Shown here: positions 1 to 8,287 of the stretch, in pieces
Layout: the number at the start of each line of letters is the position of its first letter
Position numbering within the stretch: the first letter of the stretch is position 1
Assembly: GCA_017475235.1 (NCBI GenBank)
Contig: JAFVGA010000012.1
Span: 1 to 39,797 of the forward strand
Reading direction: 5' to 3'
Source: Eubacterium sp.
GTDB taxonomy: Bacteria; Bacillota; Clostridia; Lachnospirales; Lachnospiraceae
Length of the DNA stretch: 39,797 bases
The notes under the pieces: model-generated
Databases searched by the model: none
The model's input: only the letters and a program-made list of their open reading frames with translations
Told to the model about the DNA's origin: nothing
Translations under genes and position numbers: made by a program

Positions 1-313
<313 letters not shown>

Positions 314-688
314 TTATTTTTGTTTACTGTAATAATCATCTAATGCATTCTGAATAGCTTCTTCAGCTAAAACCGAACAATGAAGTTTGTGTGCAGGAAG
401 TCCGTCCAAAGCTTCTGTTACTGCTTTGTTAGTAAGTTCCTTCACCTCTTCTAACGGCTTACCCTTAATTAACTCAGTAGCCATAGAACTGGAAGCTATT
501 GCGCTGCCACATCCAAATGTTTCAAACTTTACGTCCTCCACAATACCATCTTTTATCTTAAGATAAATCTTCATGATATCGCCGCACTTAGCGTTCCCAA
601 CTTCTCCTATTCCGTCTGCATCTTCTATCACTCCTACATTTCTAGGATTTAGAAAATGATCCATTACTTTTTCACTATAAAGTGCCAT
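314..688 (-). CDS. nifU: Fe-S cluster scaffold protein NifU/IscU family
   Basis: This 124-residue protein is the length of a single IscU/NifU N-terminal scaffold domain. It assembles 2Fe-2S/4Fe-4S clusters with sulfur supplied by the cysteine desulfurase and passes them to apo-proteins. The three ligand cysteines are visible at C35 (AKCGD), C60 (FGCGSA) and C104 (LHCS), and D37 sits in the CGD motif. The N-terminus MALYSEKVMDHFLNPRNVG is typical of the clostridial form. The gene lies 58 bases downstream of nifS. The stronger Shine-Dalgarno (AAGGAG) just upstream belongs to a 12-codon ORF starting at 713 that runs out of frame into nifU, and nifU itself has only a weak AGAGAA site. No NifU C-terminal Nfu domain is present. 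Confidence 0.95.
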   Translation of the reverse strand: MALYSEKVMDHFLNPRNVGVIEDADGIGEVGNAKCGDIMKIYLKIKDGIVEDVKFETFGCGSAIASSSMATELIKGKPLEEVKELTNKAVTEALDGLPAHKLHCSVLAEEAIQNALDDYYSKQK

Positions 689-713
689 TTTTATTCTCTA
701 TGGTTAAAACCAT
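675..713 (-). other. Possible 12-codon upstream ORF overlapping the nifU start
   Basis: An AAGGAG Shine-Dalgarno lies two bases before an ATG at 711-713. The frame reads MVLTIENKNGTL and stops with TAG at 675-677, eleven bases inside nifU and in a different frame. The ATG lies in a TATGGTT/AACCATA hairpin. This could be a coupling or leader ORF for nifU, or chance. No protein evidence is available. Confidence 0.3.
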
Positions 714-746
714 ATCTCCTTTTCTTTTTTGCGGGTACCTAATCGT

Positions 747-1934
747 TTATAGAATGAATTCTCTTTTACCATCCATTAAGTCACGCCATACAGGCGAGAA
801 ACTTCTTAGTTTCTCAACTACCTCCTTCACACTCTCTGCAATATAGTCGATTTCTTCGTCGGTAGCGTCCTCTCCTAAACTAAGTCTTAGAGAACCGTGT
901 GCCACGTCGTGAACTCTTCCTATTGCAAGTAATACGTGACTAGGATCAAGCGATCCTGATGTACATGCACTGCCTGATGAAGCACTTATGCCTTTCTCAT
1001 CTAGTAAAAGTAGTAAGGACTCACCTTCTATTCCTTCGAAACAAAAATTTACGTTTCCTGGGAGCCTACAGACTTCATCGCCATTCAATGCCGAATGAGG
1101 AATCATTCTTAGTTTCTTTATTAATTTATCTCTAAGCGACATAAGTCGCATTCGAGTGTCCTCTACATTTTTCAAAGACTCATTGAGAGCCACAGTCATA
1201 GATGCAATAGCCGGCACATTTTCAGTTCCTGCTCTTTTGCCTCTCTCCTGTGCTCCGCCTTCTATTAAGTTAGTTAGGTTTATTCCCTGCTTAACATATA
1301 GAAAGCCTATTCCCTTTGGTCCATGAAATTTATGTGCAGAAGCAGAAAGCATATCAATACTATCAATTCCTACACTGATTGGTATATGACCAATAGCTTG
1401 TACGGCATCTGTGTGGAATAATACATTGTGTTTTCTGCAAATCCTACCGATTTTGTTTATTGGCTGAACTGTGCCAATCTCATTGTTCGCATACATAATT
1501 GTAACTAAGCAAGTATCTTCTCGTATGCTATTTTCAAGATCTTCTAGTTTTATAATGCCGTTTTCATACACATCTAGTAAAGTGATTTCAAAACCTTCTT
1601 TTTCTAACTTCTCTAATGTATGTAAAACTGCATGATGTTCAATCTTAGTGGAGATAATATGTTTTTTACCTTCTCTCTTTCCAATCTCTGCAGCTGAAAT
1701 AATTGCCCAGTTATCAGATTCGCTCCCACCTGATGAAAAGAATATTTCCTTTGGCGAAGCCCCTATCAAAGTAGCTATCTCCTCTCTACTATCCTCTAAT
1801 ACTTTCTTTGCATTTTGTCCAACCTTGTAAAGACTAGATGGATTGCCAAAAGTGTCTTTCATTACGCTATTTAGTTTTTCTAAAGCAGCATCACTTATCT
1901 TTGTAGTGGCTGCGTTATCGGCGTATACCTTCAT
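747..1934 (-). CDS. nifS: Cysteine desulfurase, NifS/IscS family
   Basis: This class V aminotransferase-fold PLP enzyme (395 residues) converts cysteine to alanine and carries the released sulfur as a persulfide, the sulfur source for Fe-S assembly on the adjacent NifU. Visible residues are H100-H101 (IEHHAVLH), the PLP-binding Asp (HTDAVQA, about 176), the Schiff-base lysine K202 (SASAHKFHG) and the persulfide cysteine C324 in the long mobile loop SSGSACTSGS, typical of group I IscS/NifS enzymes. The start has a strong GGAG site (aaaaaaggagaaaggct). It is the first gene of nifS-nifU-metY, transcribed divergently from the Rrf2 regulator. A good promoter at 1991-2019 overlaps a dyad, so repression by that regulator is likely. 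A role in housekeeping Fe-S supply is inferred from the absence of nitrogenase genes nearby. Confidence 0.96.
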   Translation of the reverse strand: MKVYADNAATTKISDAALEKLNSVMKDTFGNPSSLYKVGQNAKKVLEDSREEIATLIGASPKEIFFSSGGSESDNWAIISAAEIGKREGKKHIISTKIEHHAVLHTLEKLEKEGFEITLLDVYENGIIKLEDLENSIREDTCLVTIMYANNEIGTVQPINKIGRICRKHNVLFHTDAVQAIGHIPISVGIDSIDMLSASAHKFHGPKGIGFLYVKQGINLTNLIEGGAQERGKRAGTENVPAIASMTVALNESLKNVEDTRMRLMSLRDKLIKKLRMIPHSALNGDEVCRLPGNVNFCFEGIEGESLLLLLDEKGISASSGSACTSGSLDPSHVLLAIGRVHDVAHGSLRLSLGEDATDEEIDYIAESVKEVVEKLRSFSPVWRDLMDGKREFIL

Positions 1935-1990
1935 AGCCTTTCTCCTTTTTTAATCTTTTTCAAAATACCTCTTGAAAAATATTTAGATGT

Positions 1991-2019
1991 ATTATATAGT
2001 TATTTACCTACTAAGTCAA
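1991..2019 (-). promoter_or_regulatory. Promoter of nifS-nifU-metY
   Basis: Reading the minus strand, the -35 box TTGACT is at 2019-2014 and the -10 box TATAAT at 1996-1991, with exactly 17 bases between them. This is one of the best sigma-A type matches in the window. The predicted transcript starts near 1984, about 50 bases before nifS. Confidence 0.75.
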
Positions 2020-2024
2020 TAGGT
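2006..2024. promoter_or_regulatory. Probable Rrf2/IscR-type operator
   Basis: An ACCTA/TAGGT dyad with 9 bases between the arms covers the -35 box of the nifS promoter in the intergenic region shared with the Rrf2 gene. Its position suits repression of nifS. The exact recognition sequence of this regulator is not known, so assignment rests on location and symmetry. Confidence 0.45.
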
Positions 2025-2108
2025 TTTTGAAACTTTTTTAAACAAATTTTTAAATGTTATGATATAGTGAAAGTGAGGATAAAATAGCTTATGAAAGGAC
2101 ATATGATA

Positions 2109-2504
2109 ATGATTTCGACCAAAGGTAGATATGCAGTTCGAGTAATGATTGATTTGGCAGAACACAAAGATGAAAAGAATGTTCCGCTTAAAGATATTGC
2201 TGAAAGACAAATGATTTCTAAAAAATATTTGGAAGCTATCGTCAAAGATTTAGTTTCCGCTAAACTTATAAAAGGATCTTCCGGCAAAGGCGGCGGATAT
2301 AAACTTATAAAGAACCCTGATGAATATATAGTGGGTGAAATACTTGAAAGCACCGAGGGCCCTCTTGCTTCTGTTGCATGTATTGCAGATAAAAAGTATG
2401 ATTGCCCTAGAAAGAAAATTTGCCAGACACTTCCAATGTGGGAGGAATTTGACGGAATGGTTCACGACTACTTCTATAGTAAGAAATTAAGCGATTTATT
2501 ATAA
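2109..2504 (+). CDS. iscR: Rrf2 family transcriptional regulator, IscR-like
   Basis: This 131-residue winged-helix regulator of the Rrf2 family starts MISTKGRYAVRVMIDLA, the standard family N-terminus. I chose the ATG at 2109 because the AAAGGA site at 2094-2099 is then about nine bases upstream; in-frame ATGs at 2091 and 2103 are too close to that site. The recognition helix region (ISKKYLEAIVKDLVSAKLI) is followed by the GKGGGYKL wing. Three cysteines, C91, C99 and C105, match the Fe-S cluster triad of IscR (spacing 7 and 5 between them), so cluster sensing is likely. It is divergent from nifS-nifU-metY and probably controls that operon in response to Fe-S status. A CymR-like cysteine sensor is the alternative, but CymR lacks this triad. 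Confidence 0.88.
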   Translation: MISTKGRYAVRVMIDLAEHKDEKNVPLKDIAERQMISKKYLEAIVKDLVSAKLIKGSSGKGGGYKLIKNPDEYIVGEILESTEGPLASVACIADKKYDCPRKKICQTLPMWEEFDGMVHDYFYSKKLSDLL

Positions 2505-2508
2505 ACAA

Positions 2509-2537
2509 AAAAGGTTTTGCATCTCGCAAAACCTTTT
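2509..2537. terminator. Bidirectional terminator between the Rrf2 gene and hflX
   Basis: A perfect 12-bp stem (AAAAGGTTTTGC / GCAAAACCTTTT) with a 5-base loop lies between the convergent ends of the Rrf2 gene and hflX. A-runs and T-runs flank both sides, so it can stop transcription from both directions. Confidence 0.85.
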
Positions 2538-2538
2538 C

Positions 2539-3762
2539 TTATGCCATAAATTTTGGAACATATGCTTTTACTAATATTCCATCTTCACTGTACTCTTCAC
2601 TTATGAGTTGTCCATACTTTCTAATTCGATTCACTTCTCCTCCTTCGGAGTACGGAATTACTTTTTCTATATATACTCTCATTTCTTGAATGGCTTTCTC
2701 TAGCGCCTCGTCTATCTTTTCAAGCCCAATTCCTTTCTTAATAGCAGCCTGCACCACGTAGTCAGCATTCTCATCTTTCAAGACTGGCACTTCATCTAGC
2801 TTATCTATCTTATTAAATACTGTGATTATAGTCTTATCTGTAACTTCTAATTCACGAAGAGTCTCATATACAGCCTTTACGTTTTTATCCATAGCAGGAT
2901 TCGAACAATCAACCACATGAATAATAATATCCGAATACTTTGCTTCCTCCAGCGTACTCTTAAACGCATCAATCAAATGATGAGGAAGTTTTCTAATAAA
3001 TCCAACTGTATCAGTCAACAACACTTCATTTCCATCATCCAACTTATAATTTCTAGTAGTTGGATCTAGTGTTGCAAACAGTTTGTCCTCTTCCAACACA
3101 TCCGCCTTCGTCAAAGTATTTAGTAATGTAGATTTTCCAGCATTAGTGTATCCAACAATAGCCACCACCGGCAAAGGATTAGACTGACGCTTTGCTCTAG
3201 TCACATCACGATGTGCTTCCATATCTTGCACTTCTTTTCTAAGTTGAGAAATCCTGTCACGAATCACACGTCTATCCACTTCCAACTTTTTCTCACCAGG
3301 ACCTCTTGTTCCAATACCACCACCCTGACGAGTTAGGTTTTGCATACCAATCAGTCTGGTTGATCTATAACGAAGCTGAGCTAGTTCAACTTGAATCTTA
3401 CCCTCAGCACTCTTTGCGCGCCCTGCAAAGATATCAAGAATCAAAAGAGTCCTATCCATTACCTTTACGCCCAATTCATCTTCCAAGTTCTTAAACTGGT
3501 TTGGAGAAAGTTCATCATCACAAACAATTCCATCTGCCTCAGTCTCCCAAATCAAATCTTTTAACTCTTCAACTTTTCCAGTTCCAATATAGAGAGCATT
3601 ATTAATATGGTCTATGTTTTGTATAACACGACCAACTACTTCTCCGCCCGCAGTCTCAACCAACTCTTCTAACTCATCCAACGAGTCAATAGCGTCCGCC
3701 TCAAAACCAGTATTAACTGCAACTAATATAATCTTTTCTTGTTGTTCTTTAGTTTCTATCAT
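2539..3762 (-). CDS. hflX: Ribosome-associated GTPase HflX
   Basis: HflX binds the 50S subunit, splits stalled or hibernating ribosomes and hydrolyses GTP. The 407-residue protein has the HflX N-terminal domain (about 1-195, including the glycine-rich RQGGGIGTRGPGE segment and a basic helix) and a TRAFAC GTPase domain. That domain shows G1 GYTNAGKST (204-212), G3 DTVG (251-254) and G4 NKID (317-320), followed by a short C-terminal domain. Length and motif order are normal. The gene begins inside the end of the upstream ClC gene (14-base overlap), so translation is probably coupled. It ends at a shared bidirectional terminator. Confidence 0.95.
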   Translation of the reverse strand: MIETKEQQEKIILVAVNTGFEADAIDSLDELEELVETAGGEVVGRVIQNIDHINNALYIGTGKVEELKDLIWETEADGIVCDDELSPNQFKNLEDELGVKVMDRTLLILDIFAGRAKSAEGKIQVELAQLRYRSTRLIGMQNLTRQGGGIGTRGPGEKKLEVDRRVIRDRISQLRKEVQDMEAHRDVTRAKRQSNPLPVVAIVGYTNAGKSTLLNTLTKADVLEEDKLFATLDPTTRNYKLDDGNEVLLTDTVGFIRKLPHHLIDAFKSTLEEAKYSDIIIHVVDCSNPAMDKNVKAVYETLRELEVTDKTIITVFNKIDKLDEVPVLKDENADYVVQAAIKKGIGLEKIDEALEKAIQEMRVYIEKVIPYSEGGEVNRIRKYGQLISEEYSEDGILVKAYVPKFMA

Positions 3763-4969
3763 CTAATAACACCTTTGGTATTGGAATAATCTTCGATAGC
3801 AATGCTGCGGCAATCAAAACGAGTAACAATTGCCATGGGAATACTATCATCAATAATAACACAGTAGCTATTGGCTTTTTCAAAGTATAACCAACTAGCG
3901 CTGTAGTTACAACTGCCATTGCAAAGACTACACTGATTCCAAAAATCATTCCGAATGCATATCCTAAACATATACCAGCAAAAATGATTGGGAAGAAATG
4001 TCCACCCTTTAGTCCTGCCTCAATACAGATAGTCGTCAAAACTATTTTAACCAAAGCGACAACGATCAGCATTGCAATTCCAATCTCAGAACCATTCTTT
4101 GCAACATCCGCAATCTGGTGCTCACCAGAAAACATCGTCAAAGGAAGTACTGTTCCAAGAACTCCTAAAATGATACCGCCTATCACTGCTTTTATAACTG
4201 TATACTTTTTAAACTTATTTGAAATAATACTAGCAAGTTTATGACTTGCCACATATAAAAGTCCACCAATAATTCCAATAAATACAAGTGGAATAATATA
4301 TGCTACATCTATAAGTTTTAACTTTTCAAAATCAATCGAGTAAATACCTGCACCAGACCCAAACAACTTACCAAGCAACGTAAAACTTCCAAACGATGCC
4401 AGTGCTGCTACTAAATATAAAATAACTTTCACATTCTTAGGAATAGTTACTTTCTTTTCATCTTCTAATGGCGCCACAAAACCAAACATCGGCGACTTAA
4501 AAATCGTTCCGAGTGTAGCACTGATTCCCAACGCATTTAGTTCTTCTACCTCGTGAATATATTTCTTGAGTTTATCACCAATCCAAGTACAAACACCTGC
4601 TATAACTCCTGCAAGTCCCGCCTCGGGACCGACACTTGCTCCTAAAACTAACGGAAACAATGCCGAACATAGACCAACCAATATATTATTATACTGATAT
4701 CCTCCAGTCTTCTTAACCGTACCCAAAACGACTCTAAGTTCTTCTGGATAATCACCAAACTTCTTTCTCCAAAGTCCGATTAAGACGGCTCCTACCACAC
4801 ATATAATAATTGTATAGAAAGGTATATCGAAACGACCTGGAACATATTTCCAGATGAAGTCTATTCCAATATTCATGATTCTTAAGAATGCCCATATAAT
4901 CGCACCTACTATTCCACCTAACAAACAAGTGTAAACGAATAGTAAGGTGGCATTTTTAACCTTCTTCAT
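3749..4969 (-). CDS. ClC-type chloride channel/antiporter family protein
   Basis: This 406-residue polytopic membrane protein has ten or more hydrophobic segments. Two ClC landmarks are visible: GASVGPEAGL (110-119), equivalent to the conserved G-x-E-G-P region with a glutamate (E116) at the pore, and GLKGGHFFPIIFAG near residue 325, equivalent to the GGxFxP motif. It should move chloride or fluoride across the cytoplasmic membrane, as a channel or proton-coupled exchanger; the sequence does not settle which. No cytoplasmic CBS domains are present, as usual for short bacterial forms. The start has a GAGAGG site. Its 3' end overlaps hflX by 14 bases, an unusual pair whose functional link is not obvious. 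A promoter lies just upstream, overlapping the terminator of the glucanase genes. Confidence 0.88.
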   Translation of the reverse strand: MKKVKNATLLFVYTCLLGGIVGAIIWAFLRIMNIGIDFIWKYVPGRFDIPFYTIIICVVGAVLIGLWRKKFGDYPEELRVVLGTVKKTGGYQYNNILVGLCSALFPLVLGASVGPEAGLAGVIAGVCTWIGDKLKKYIHEVEELNALGISATLGTIFKSPMFGFVAPLEDEKKVTIPKNVKVILYLVAALASFGSFTLLGKLFGSGAGIYSIDFEKLKLIDVAYIIPLVFIGIIGGLLYVASHKLASIISNKFKKYTVIKAVIGGIILGVLGTVLPLTMFSGEHQIADVAKNGSEIGIAMLIVVALVKIVLTTICIEAGLKGGHFFPIIFAGICLGYAFGMIFGISVVFAMAVVTTALVGYTLKKPIATVLLLMIVFPWQLLLVLIAAALLSKIIPIPKVLLDDRN

Positions 4970-4988
4970 AACAACCTCTCAGTTAACA

Positions 4989-5016
4989 ATTCTACCAAAT
5001 CCTCACACAAAAACAA
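4989..5016 (-). promoter_or_regulatory. Probable promoter of the clc-hflX pair
   Basis: On the minus strand TTGTTT (5016-5011) and TAGAAT (4994-4989) are 16 bases apart, and a TG precedes the -10 box by one base (extended -10). The -35 box overlaps the T-run and outer stem of the preceding terminator. Confidence 0.45.
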
Positions 5017-5078
5017 CCACGGCATTTTCCAATACTAATTCAATGCTTAGAACTAATACCGGTATTATACCGTGGTTG
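5009..5078 (-). terminator. Long terminator hairpin after the GH16 genes
   Basis: The outer stem CAACCACGG (5014-5022) / CCGTGGTTG (5070-5078) is perfect over 9 bp and is followed on the minus strand by TTTTT (5013-5009). The 47-base interior holds a second palindrome, AATACCGGTATT (5055-5066). It is larger than an ordinary terminator. Confidence 0.65.
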
Positions 5079-5108
5079 CTTTAGGAATATTTTGAATGAA
5101 AAATCAGA

Positions 5109-6263
5109 TTATTTTGTTTTAACTTTTTTAACTTTACTAAAGTTACCAAAGGAGTAAACACTGCCTAACTTCTTATAAGCTCTAACTTTAATATAATACG
5201 TGGTTTTTCTTTTCAACTTCTTAATAGTTATTTTTGTTTTAGTAGTTTTTTTATCCTTATATTTTTTTAAGTTTTTTGCAGTTGAATATCTGATTTGATA
5301 TCCGCTAACACCATTAACTTTCTTAAGGTTTAATTTAAGTGCTTTCTTTTGTCTTGTTACTTTTTTAATCTGACTATTACCAACCTTTACAGTTGATTTA
5401 TTATCTGTTGGTTGATTTTTCGCCGTAGTTGTTTTTGGCGCTGAAGTTGGTTCAACGTCAGCTAATTGATATACTCTAACATAATCAACTTCCATAGTGG
5501 ATTTGTCTGGAAAAGCACTATCATCTATTGTTTGACCTGGCAAATTTCCACCTATAGCTAAATTTAAAATGATAAATTGATCTTTTCTAAACTCTTCCAT
5601 CTGAGAAGCATCAGTTATGTTAAATGTCTGATAATAAATACCATCCACATAAAACCTGGCGCGATTCTCATCCCACTCCATTCCATATGTATGCCACGCG
5701 GTTCTATCATTAACTGTGTATTTCGTTCCACTAGTATCTGCTTGTTTTCTGTTTGAAGACCAATGTAGATTAGAAAAAACCTCATCATTGTTATTGACGG
5801 CTTCCATAATGTCCATCTCACCACATGCTGGCCATCCTTCATCATCAATATTCTCTCCCAACATCCAAAAAGCAGGCCAACAACCCGTAAACCTTGGTAG
5901 TCTCATTCTTGCTTCAATTTTTCCGTATGTAAAAAATCTTTTATGTTTTGTAGTAATGCGAGCTGATGTGTACTCCGTCGAAGAACGACGTAGCGCATGA
6001 ATTTTTAAAGACCCATTGCTTATATACAAATTTTCAGGGTTGGCTGTATAATTCTGTCTTTCATTATTGCCCCAACCGGTTTTTCCCATTTCAATATTCC
6101 AATTGGATGAATCTAAATAATCGTCGTTAAACTCATCGCTCCATACAATTTTATACGCCTGCTGTTTTGCTTGCGTATTAAATTTCTTGCTTGCAATCGG
6201 AACACTAAAAACTATTGCTAATCCAATAATTATAGCGATTAATTTTTTATAATGCTTTTTCAT
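5109..6263 (-). CDS. Secreted GH16 endo-beta-glucanase with basic C-terminal module
   Basis: This secreted family 16 glycoside hydrolase probably cleaves beta-1,3 or mixed beta-1,3-1,4 glucans (laminarin/lichenan). I chose the ATG at 6263 (384 residues) because GGAGA lies nine bases before it; an in-frame ATG at 6284 has poorer spacing. Residues 1-27 form a signal peptide. The GH16 domain (about 36-275) carries GEMDIMEA with nucleophile E149, D151 and acid/base E154, and sugar-binding aromatics (WPAFWML). A short Thr-rich linker leads to an extremely Lys-rich fibronectin-III-like module (about 300-384) ending SKVKKVKTK. It is the shorter paralogue of the gene just upstream and lacks that gene's carbohydrate-binding region. 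They are 89 bases apart with no terminator between them, so they are probably co-transcribed. Confidence 0.92.
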   Translation of the reverse strand: MKKHYKKLIAIIIGLAIVFSVPIASKKFNTQAKQQAYKIVWSDEFNDDYLDSSNWNIEMGKTGWGNNERQNYTANPENLYISNGSLKIHALRRSSTEYTSARITTKHKRFFTYGKIEARMRLPRFTGCWPAFWMLGENIDDEGWPACGEMDIMEAVNNNDEVFSNLHWSSNRKQADTSGTKYTVNDRTAWHTYGMEWDENRARFYVDGIYYQTFNITDASQMEEFRKDQFIILNLAIGGNLPGQTIDDSAFPDKSTMEVDYVRVYQLADVEPTSAPKTTTAKNQPTDNKSTVKVGNSQIKKVTRQKKALKLNLKKVNGVSGYQIRYSTAKNLKKYKDKKTTKTKITIKKLKRKTTYYIKVRAYKKLGSVYSFGNFSKVKKVKTK

Positions 6264-6352
6264 AAATATGTCTCTCCATTTCATTCGTTCCTCAAACTAG
6301 CACAATCGCTTCGCTACGTTTGTCTGAATAATTCTTCAATTAATAAATTAAT

Positions 6353-8140
6353 TTACTTTGTTTTAGCTTTTTTAACTTTACTAAACTTGCCAAAGAAATA
6401 AATATTTCCTTTTTTCTTATATGCTCTAGCTTTAATGTAATATTTAGTCTTTCTATCAAGTTTCTTAAGTTTAACTTTTGACTTTTTAACATTTTTCTCC
6501 CAATATCCGTCAAAGTTCTTTGCATCAGAATATCTAATTTGGTATCCAGAAGCGCCCTTAATCTTCTTTAAGTTAAATTTAAGAGATTTTTTCTTCTTTT
6601 TAATATTCTTTATCTTTGTCTTACCTACTTTAACTACTGTTACTTTCTTTTTAGGAGTTGTCTTCTTCGAAGGTGTCACTGATTTTGTAGTTGTTTCAGT
6701 AGTTGATGGATCTACATGTTTTGAAGTAGGTGCTTGTGTAGTAGGCGCCTTTGTAGTTGTTGTAGTAGGTCCAGGTGTAGTTGTGTAATCTGGATCAGGA
6801 GCCCATGTAGAAGTCTTAAATGATACATTTCTTACTTGAATGTTAAAACTCTCATTAGGATCATCTTTATCCACCGAGTTGTTTCCTAGACCAAACTTCA
6901 AACTAACAGTACTGTCAAAGTCCTCAGGTATGTAGACATCTATGCTGTAATACTGAGTAATACCTCCCCTTAGATCAATGTAGCCACCAGCCAAGTTACC
7001 CTCATTTCCGTCCGCAACTTTAACATATATTCTCTTATCTTTATCTGAAGTAATATCACACTTATAGGTATACGTACATCCTTTGTAATATGCCATGTTT
7101 TCTAGTTTTCCTTGAAAACTCCATACCGCATCAGTGTGATCATATGAACCAATCTTTGTAATATTAGCAGTAAAACCATTTGATGGTCTATCACCATTTA
7201 GAGTTAATGAGCCTTCTGTATGTAACCAATCTGTTCCAATCCATGAAGTCCAGTTTTCTGGATACTCTGCCACTGCATCATGTTCTATTTTAATAGTAGG
7301 TCCATCATATTTTGTAGTAGGCTCATCAGGTTTCTGATAAACTCTTACATAATCCACTTCCATAGTTGATCTATCTGGGAATGCACTATCATCAATATCA
7401 TAGCCAGGCCACTGTCCACCAATAGCAAGGTTCAAAATGATGAACTGTTTTGCTCTAAACTCTTCCATTTGGGAACCGGTAGTAATCTTGTATGATTCAG
7501 TCACGTTATCATCTACATAGAAAACTGCCCTATCTTCAGTCCATTCCATACCGTAAGTATGCCACTCTGTTCTATCACCAACATTATGTGCATCGCCTGG
7601 TGTATCAGCTTGTTTGTTGTTATATGACCAGTGAAGATTCGAATAGACATTATTGGTATCGTTGATAGCTTCCATAATATCCATCTCACCACAAGCTGGC
7701 CATCCCGCACTATTAATATTTTCACCTAGCATCCAAAAAGCAGGCCATGAACCTTTAAATCTTGGAAGTTTCATTTTCGCTTCAATTTTTCCATACTTAA
7801 ATGAACGTTTACCCTGAGTTTTCATACGTGCAGATGTGTATTGTTTTCCACCATAACTCTGCTTCAAAGCATGAATCTTCAAAGTTCCATCACTCACCTC
7901 AATATTGTCTGCACTATCTCTGTAATACTGTTGCTCGTTATTGCCCCAGCCCCAGTTTCCAGTACCAGTTTCTACTGACCAGTTTGATCTGTCCAATGAG
8001 GTTCCGTCAAACTCATCACTCCAAACAAGTTCATAATCAGCAGCCTTAACGTCCGTGACTACCTTACTTGCAATTGGAATTCCTAAAACCAACGTAACAG
8101 CTACTACTGCAGCGATTACTTTTCTACTAAATTTTTTCAT
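6353..8140 (-). CDS. Secreted GH16 endo-beta-glucanase with CBM-like domain and basic C-terminal module
   Basis: This 595-residue multidomain exoenzyme starts with a signal peptide (about 1-33, VKA-A cleavage). The GH16 domain (about 35-275) contains GEMDIMEA, with E152 nucleophile, D154 and E157 acid/base. Residues about 280-460 form a beta-rich domain that looks like a CBM4/9-type carbohydrate-binding module (assigned by position and composition only). A Thr/Pro linker (about 460-510) follows. The last 85 residues are a Lys-rich fibronectin-III-like module (SGYQIRYS, KYYIKARAY) ending KVKKAKTK, closely matching the end of the downstream paralogue. The likely substrate is a beta-1,3 or mixed-linkage glucan outside the cell. 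The start has a GGAGG site, and a TATAAT box at 8169-8174 may be its promoter, with no clear -35. Confidence 0.93.
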   Translation of the reverse strand: MKKFSRKVIAAVVAVTLVLGIPIASKVVTDVKAADYELVWSDEFDGTSLDRSNWSVETGTGNWGWGNNEQQYYRDSADNIEVSDGTLKIHALKQSYGGKQYTSARMKTQGKRSFKYGKIEAKMKLPRFKGSWPAFWMLGENINSAGWPACGEMDIMEAINDTNNVYSNLHWSYNNKQADTPGDAHNVGDRTEWHTYGMEWTEDRAVFYVDDNVTESYKITTGSQMEEFRAKQFIILNLAIGGQWPGYDIDDSAFPDRSTMEVDYVRVYQKPDEPTTKYDGPTIKIEHDAVAEYPENWTSWIGTDWLHTEGSLTLNGDRPSNGFTANITKIGSYDHTDAVWSFQGKLENMAYYKGCTYTYKCDITSDKDKRIYVKVADGNEGNLAGGYIDLRGGITQYYSIDVYIPEDFDSTVSLKFGLGNNSVDKDDPNESFNIQVRNVSFKTSTWAPDPDYTTTPGPTTTTTKAPTTQAPTSKHVDPSTTETTTKSVTPSKKTTPKKKVTVVKVGKTKIKNIKKKKKSLKFNLKKIKGASGYQIRYSDAKNFDGYWEKNVKKSKVKLKKLDRKTKYYIKARAYKKKGNIYFFGKFSKVKKAKTK

Positions 8141-8246
8141 AATATTCCGACCTCCATCTTATGGTGTGATTATAACATTTAATTTTGATAATTTGATTTT
8201 CTGAAGAGTGTATATATTCAATTAGGTATCGCTTTTTTATAGCACT

Positions 8247-8280
8247 AAAAAACCCACAAAAACGGTTAGTTTTTATGGGT
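8247..8280 (-). terminator. Terminator after the patatin-like gene
   Basis: Reading minus, ACCCATAAAAAC (8280-8269), a 5-base loop and GTTTTTGTGGGT (8263-8252) form a 12-bp stem with one G-T pair, followed by a T-run (8251-8247). It closes the aminotransferase-to-patatin operon seven bases after the last stop. Confidence 0.82.
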
Positions 8281-8287
8281 TTAATAA

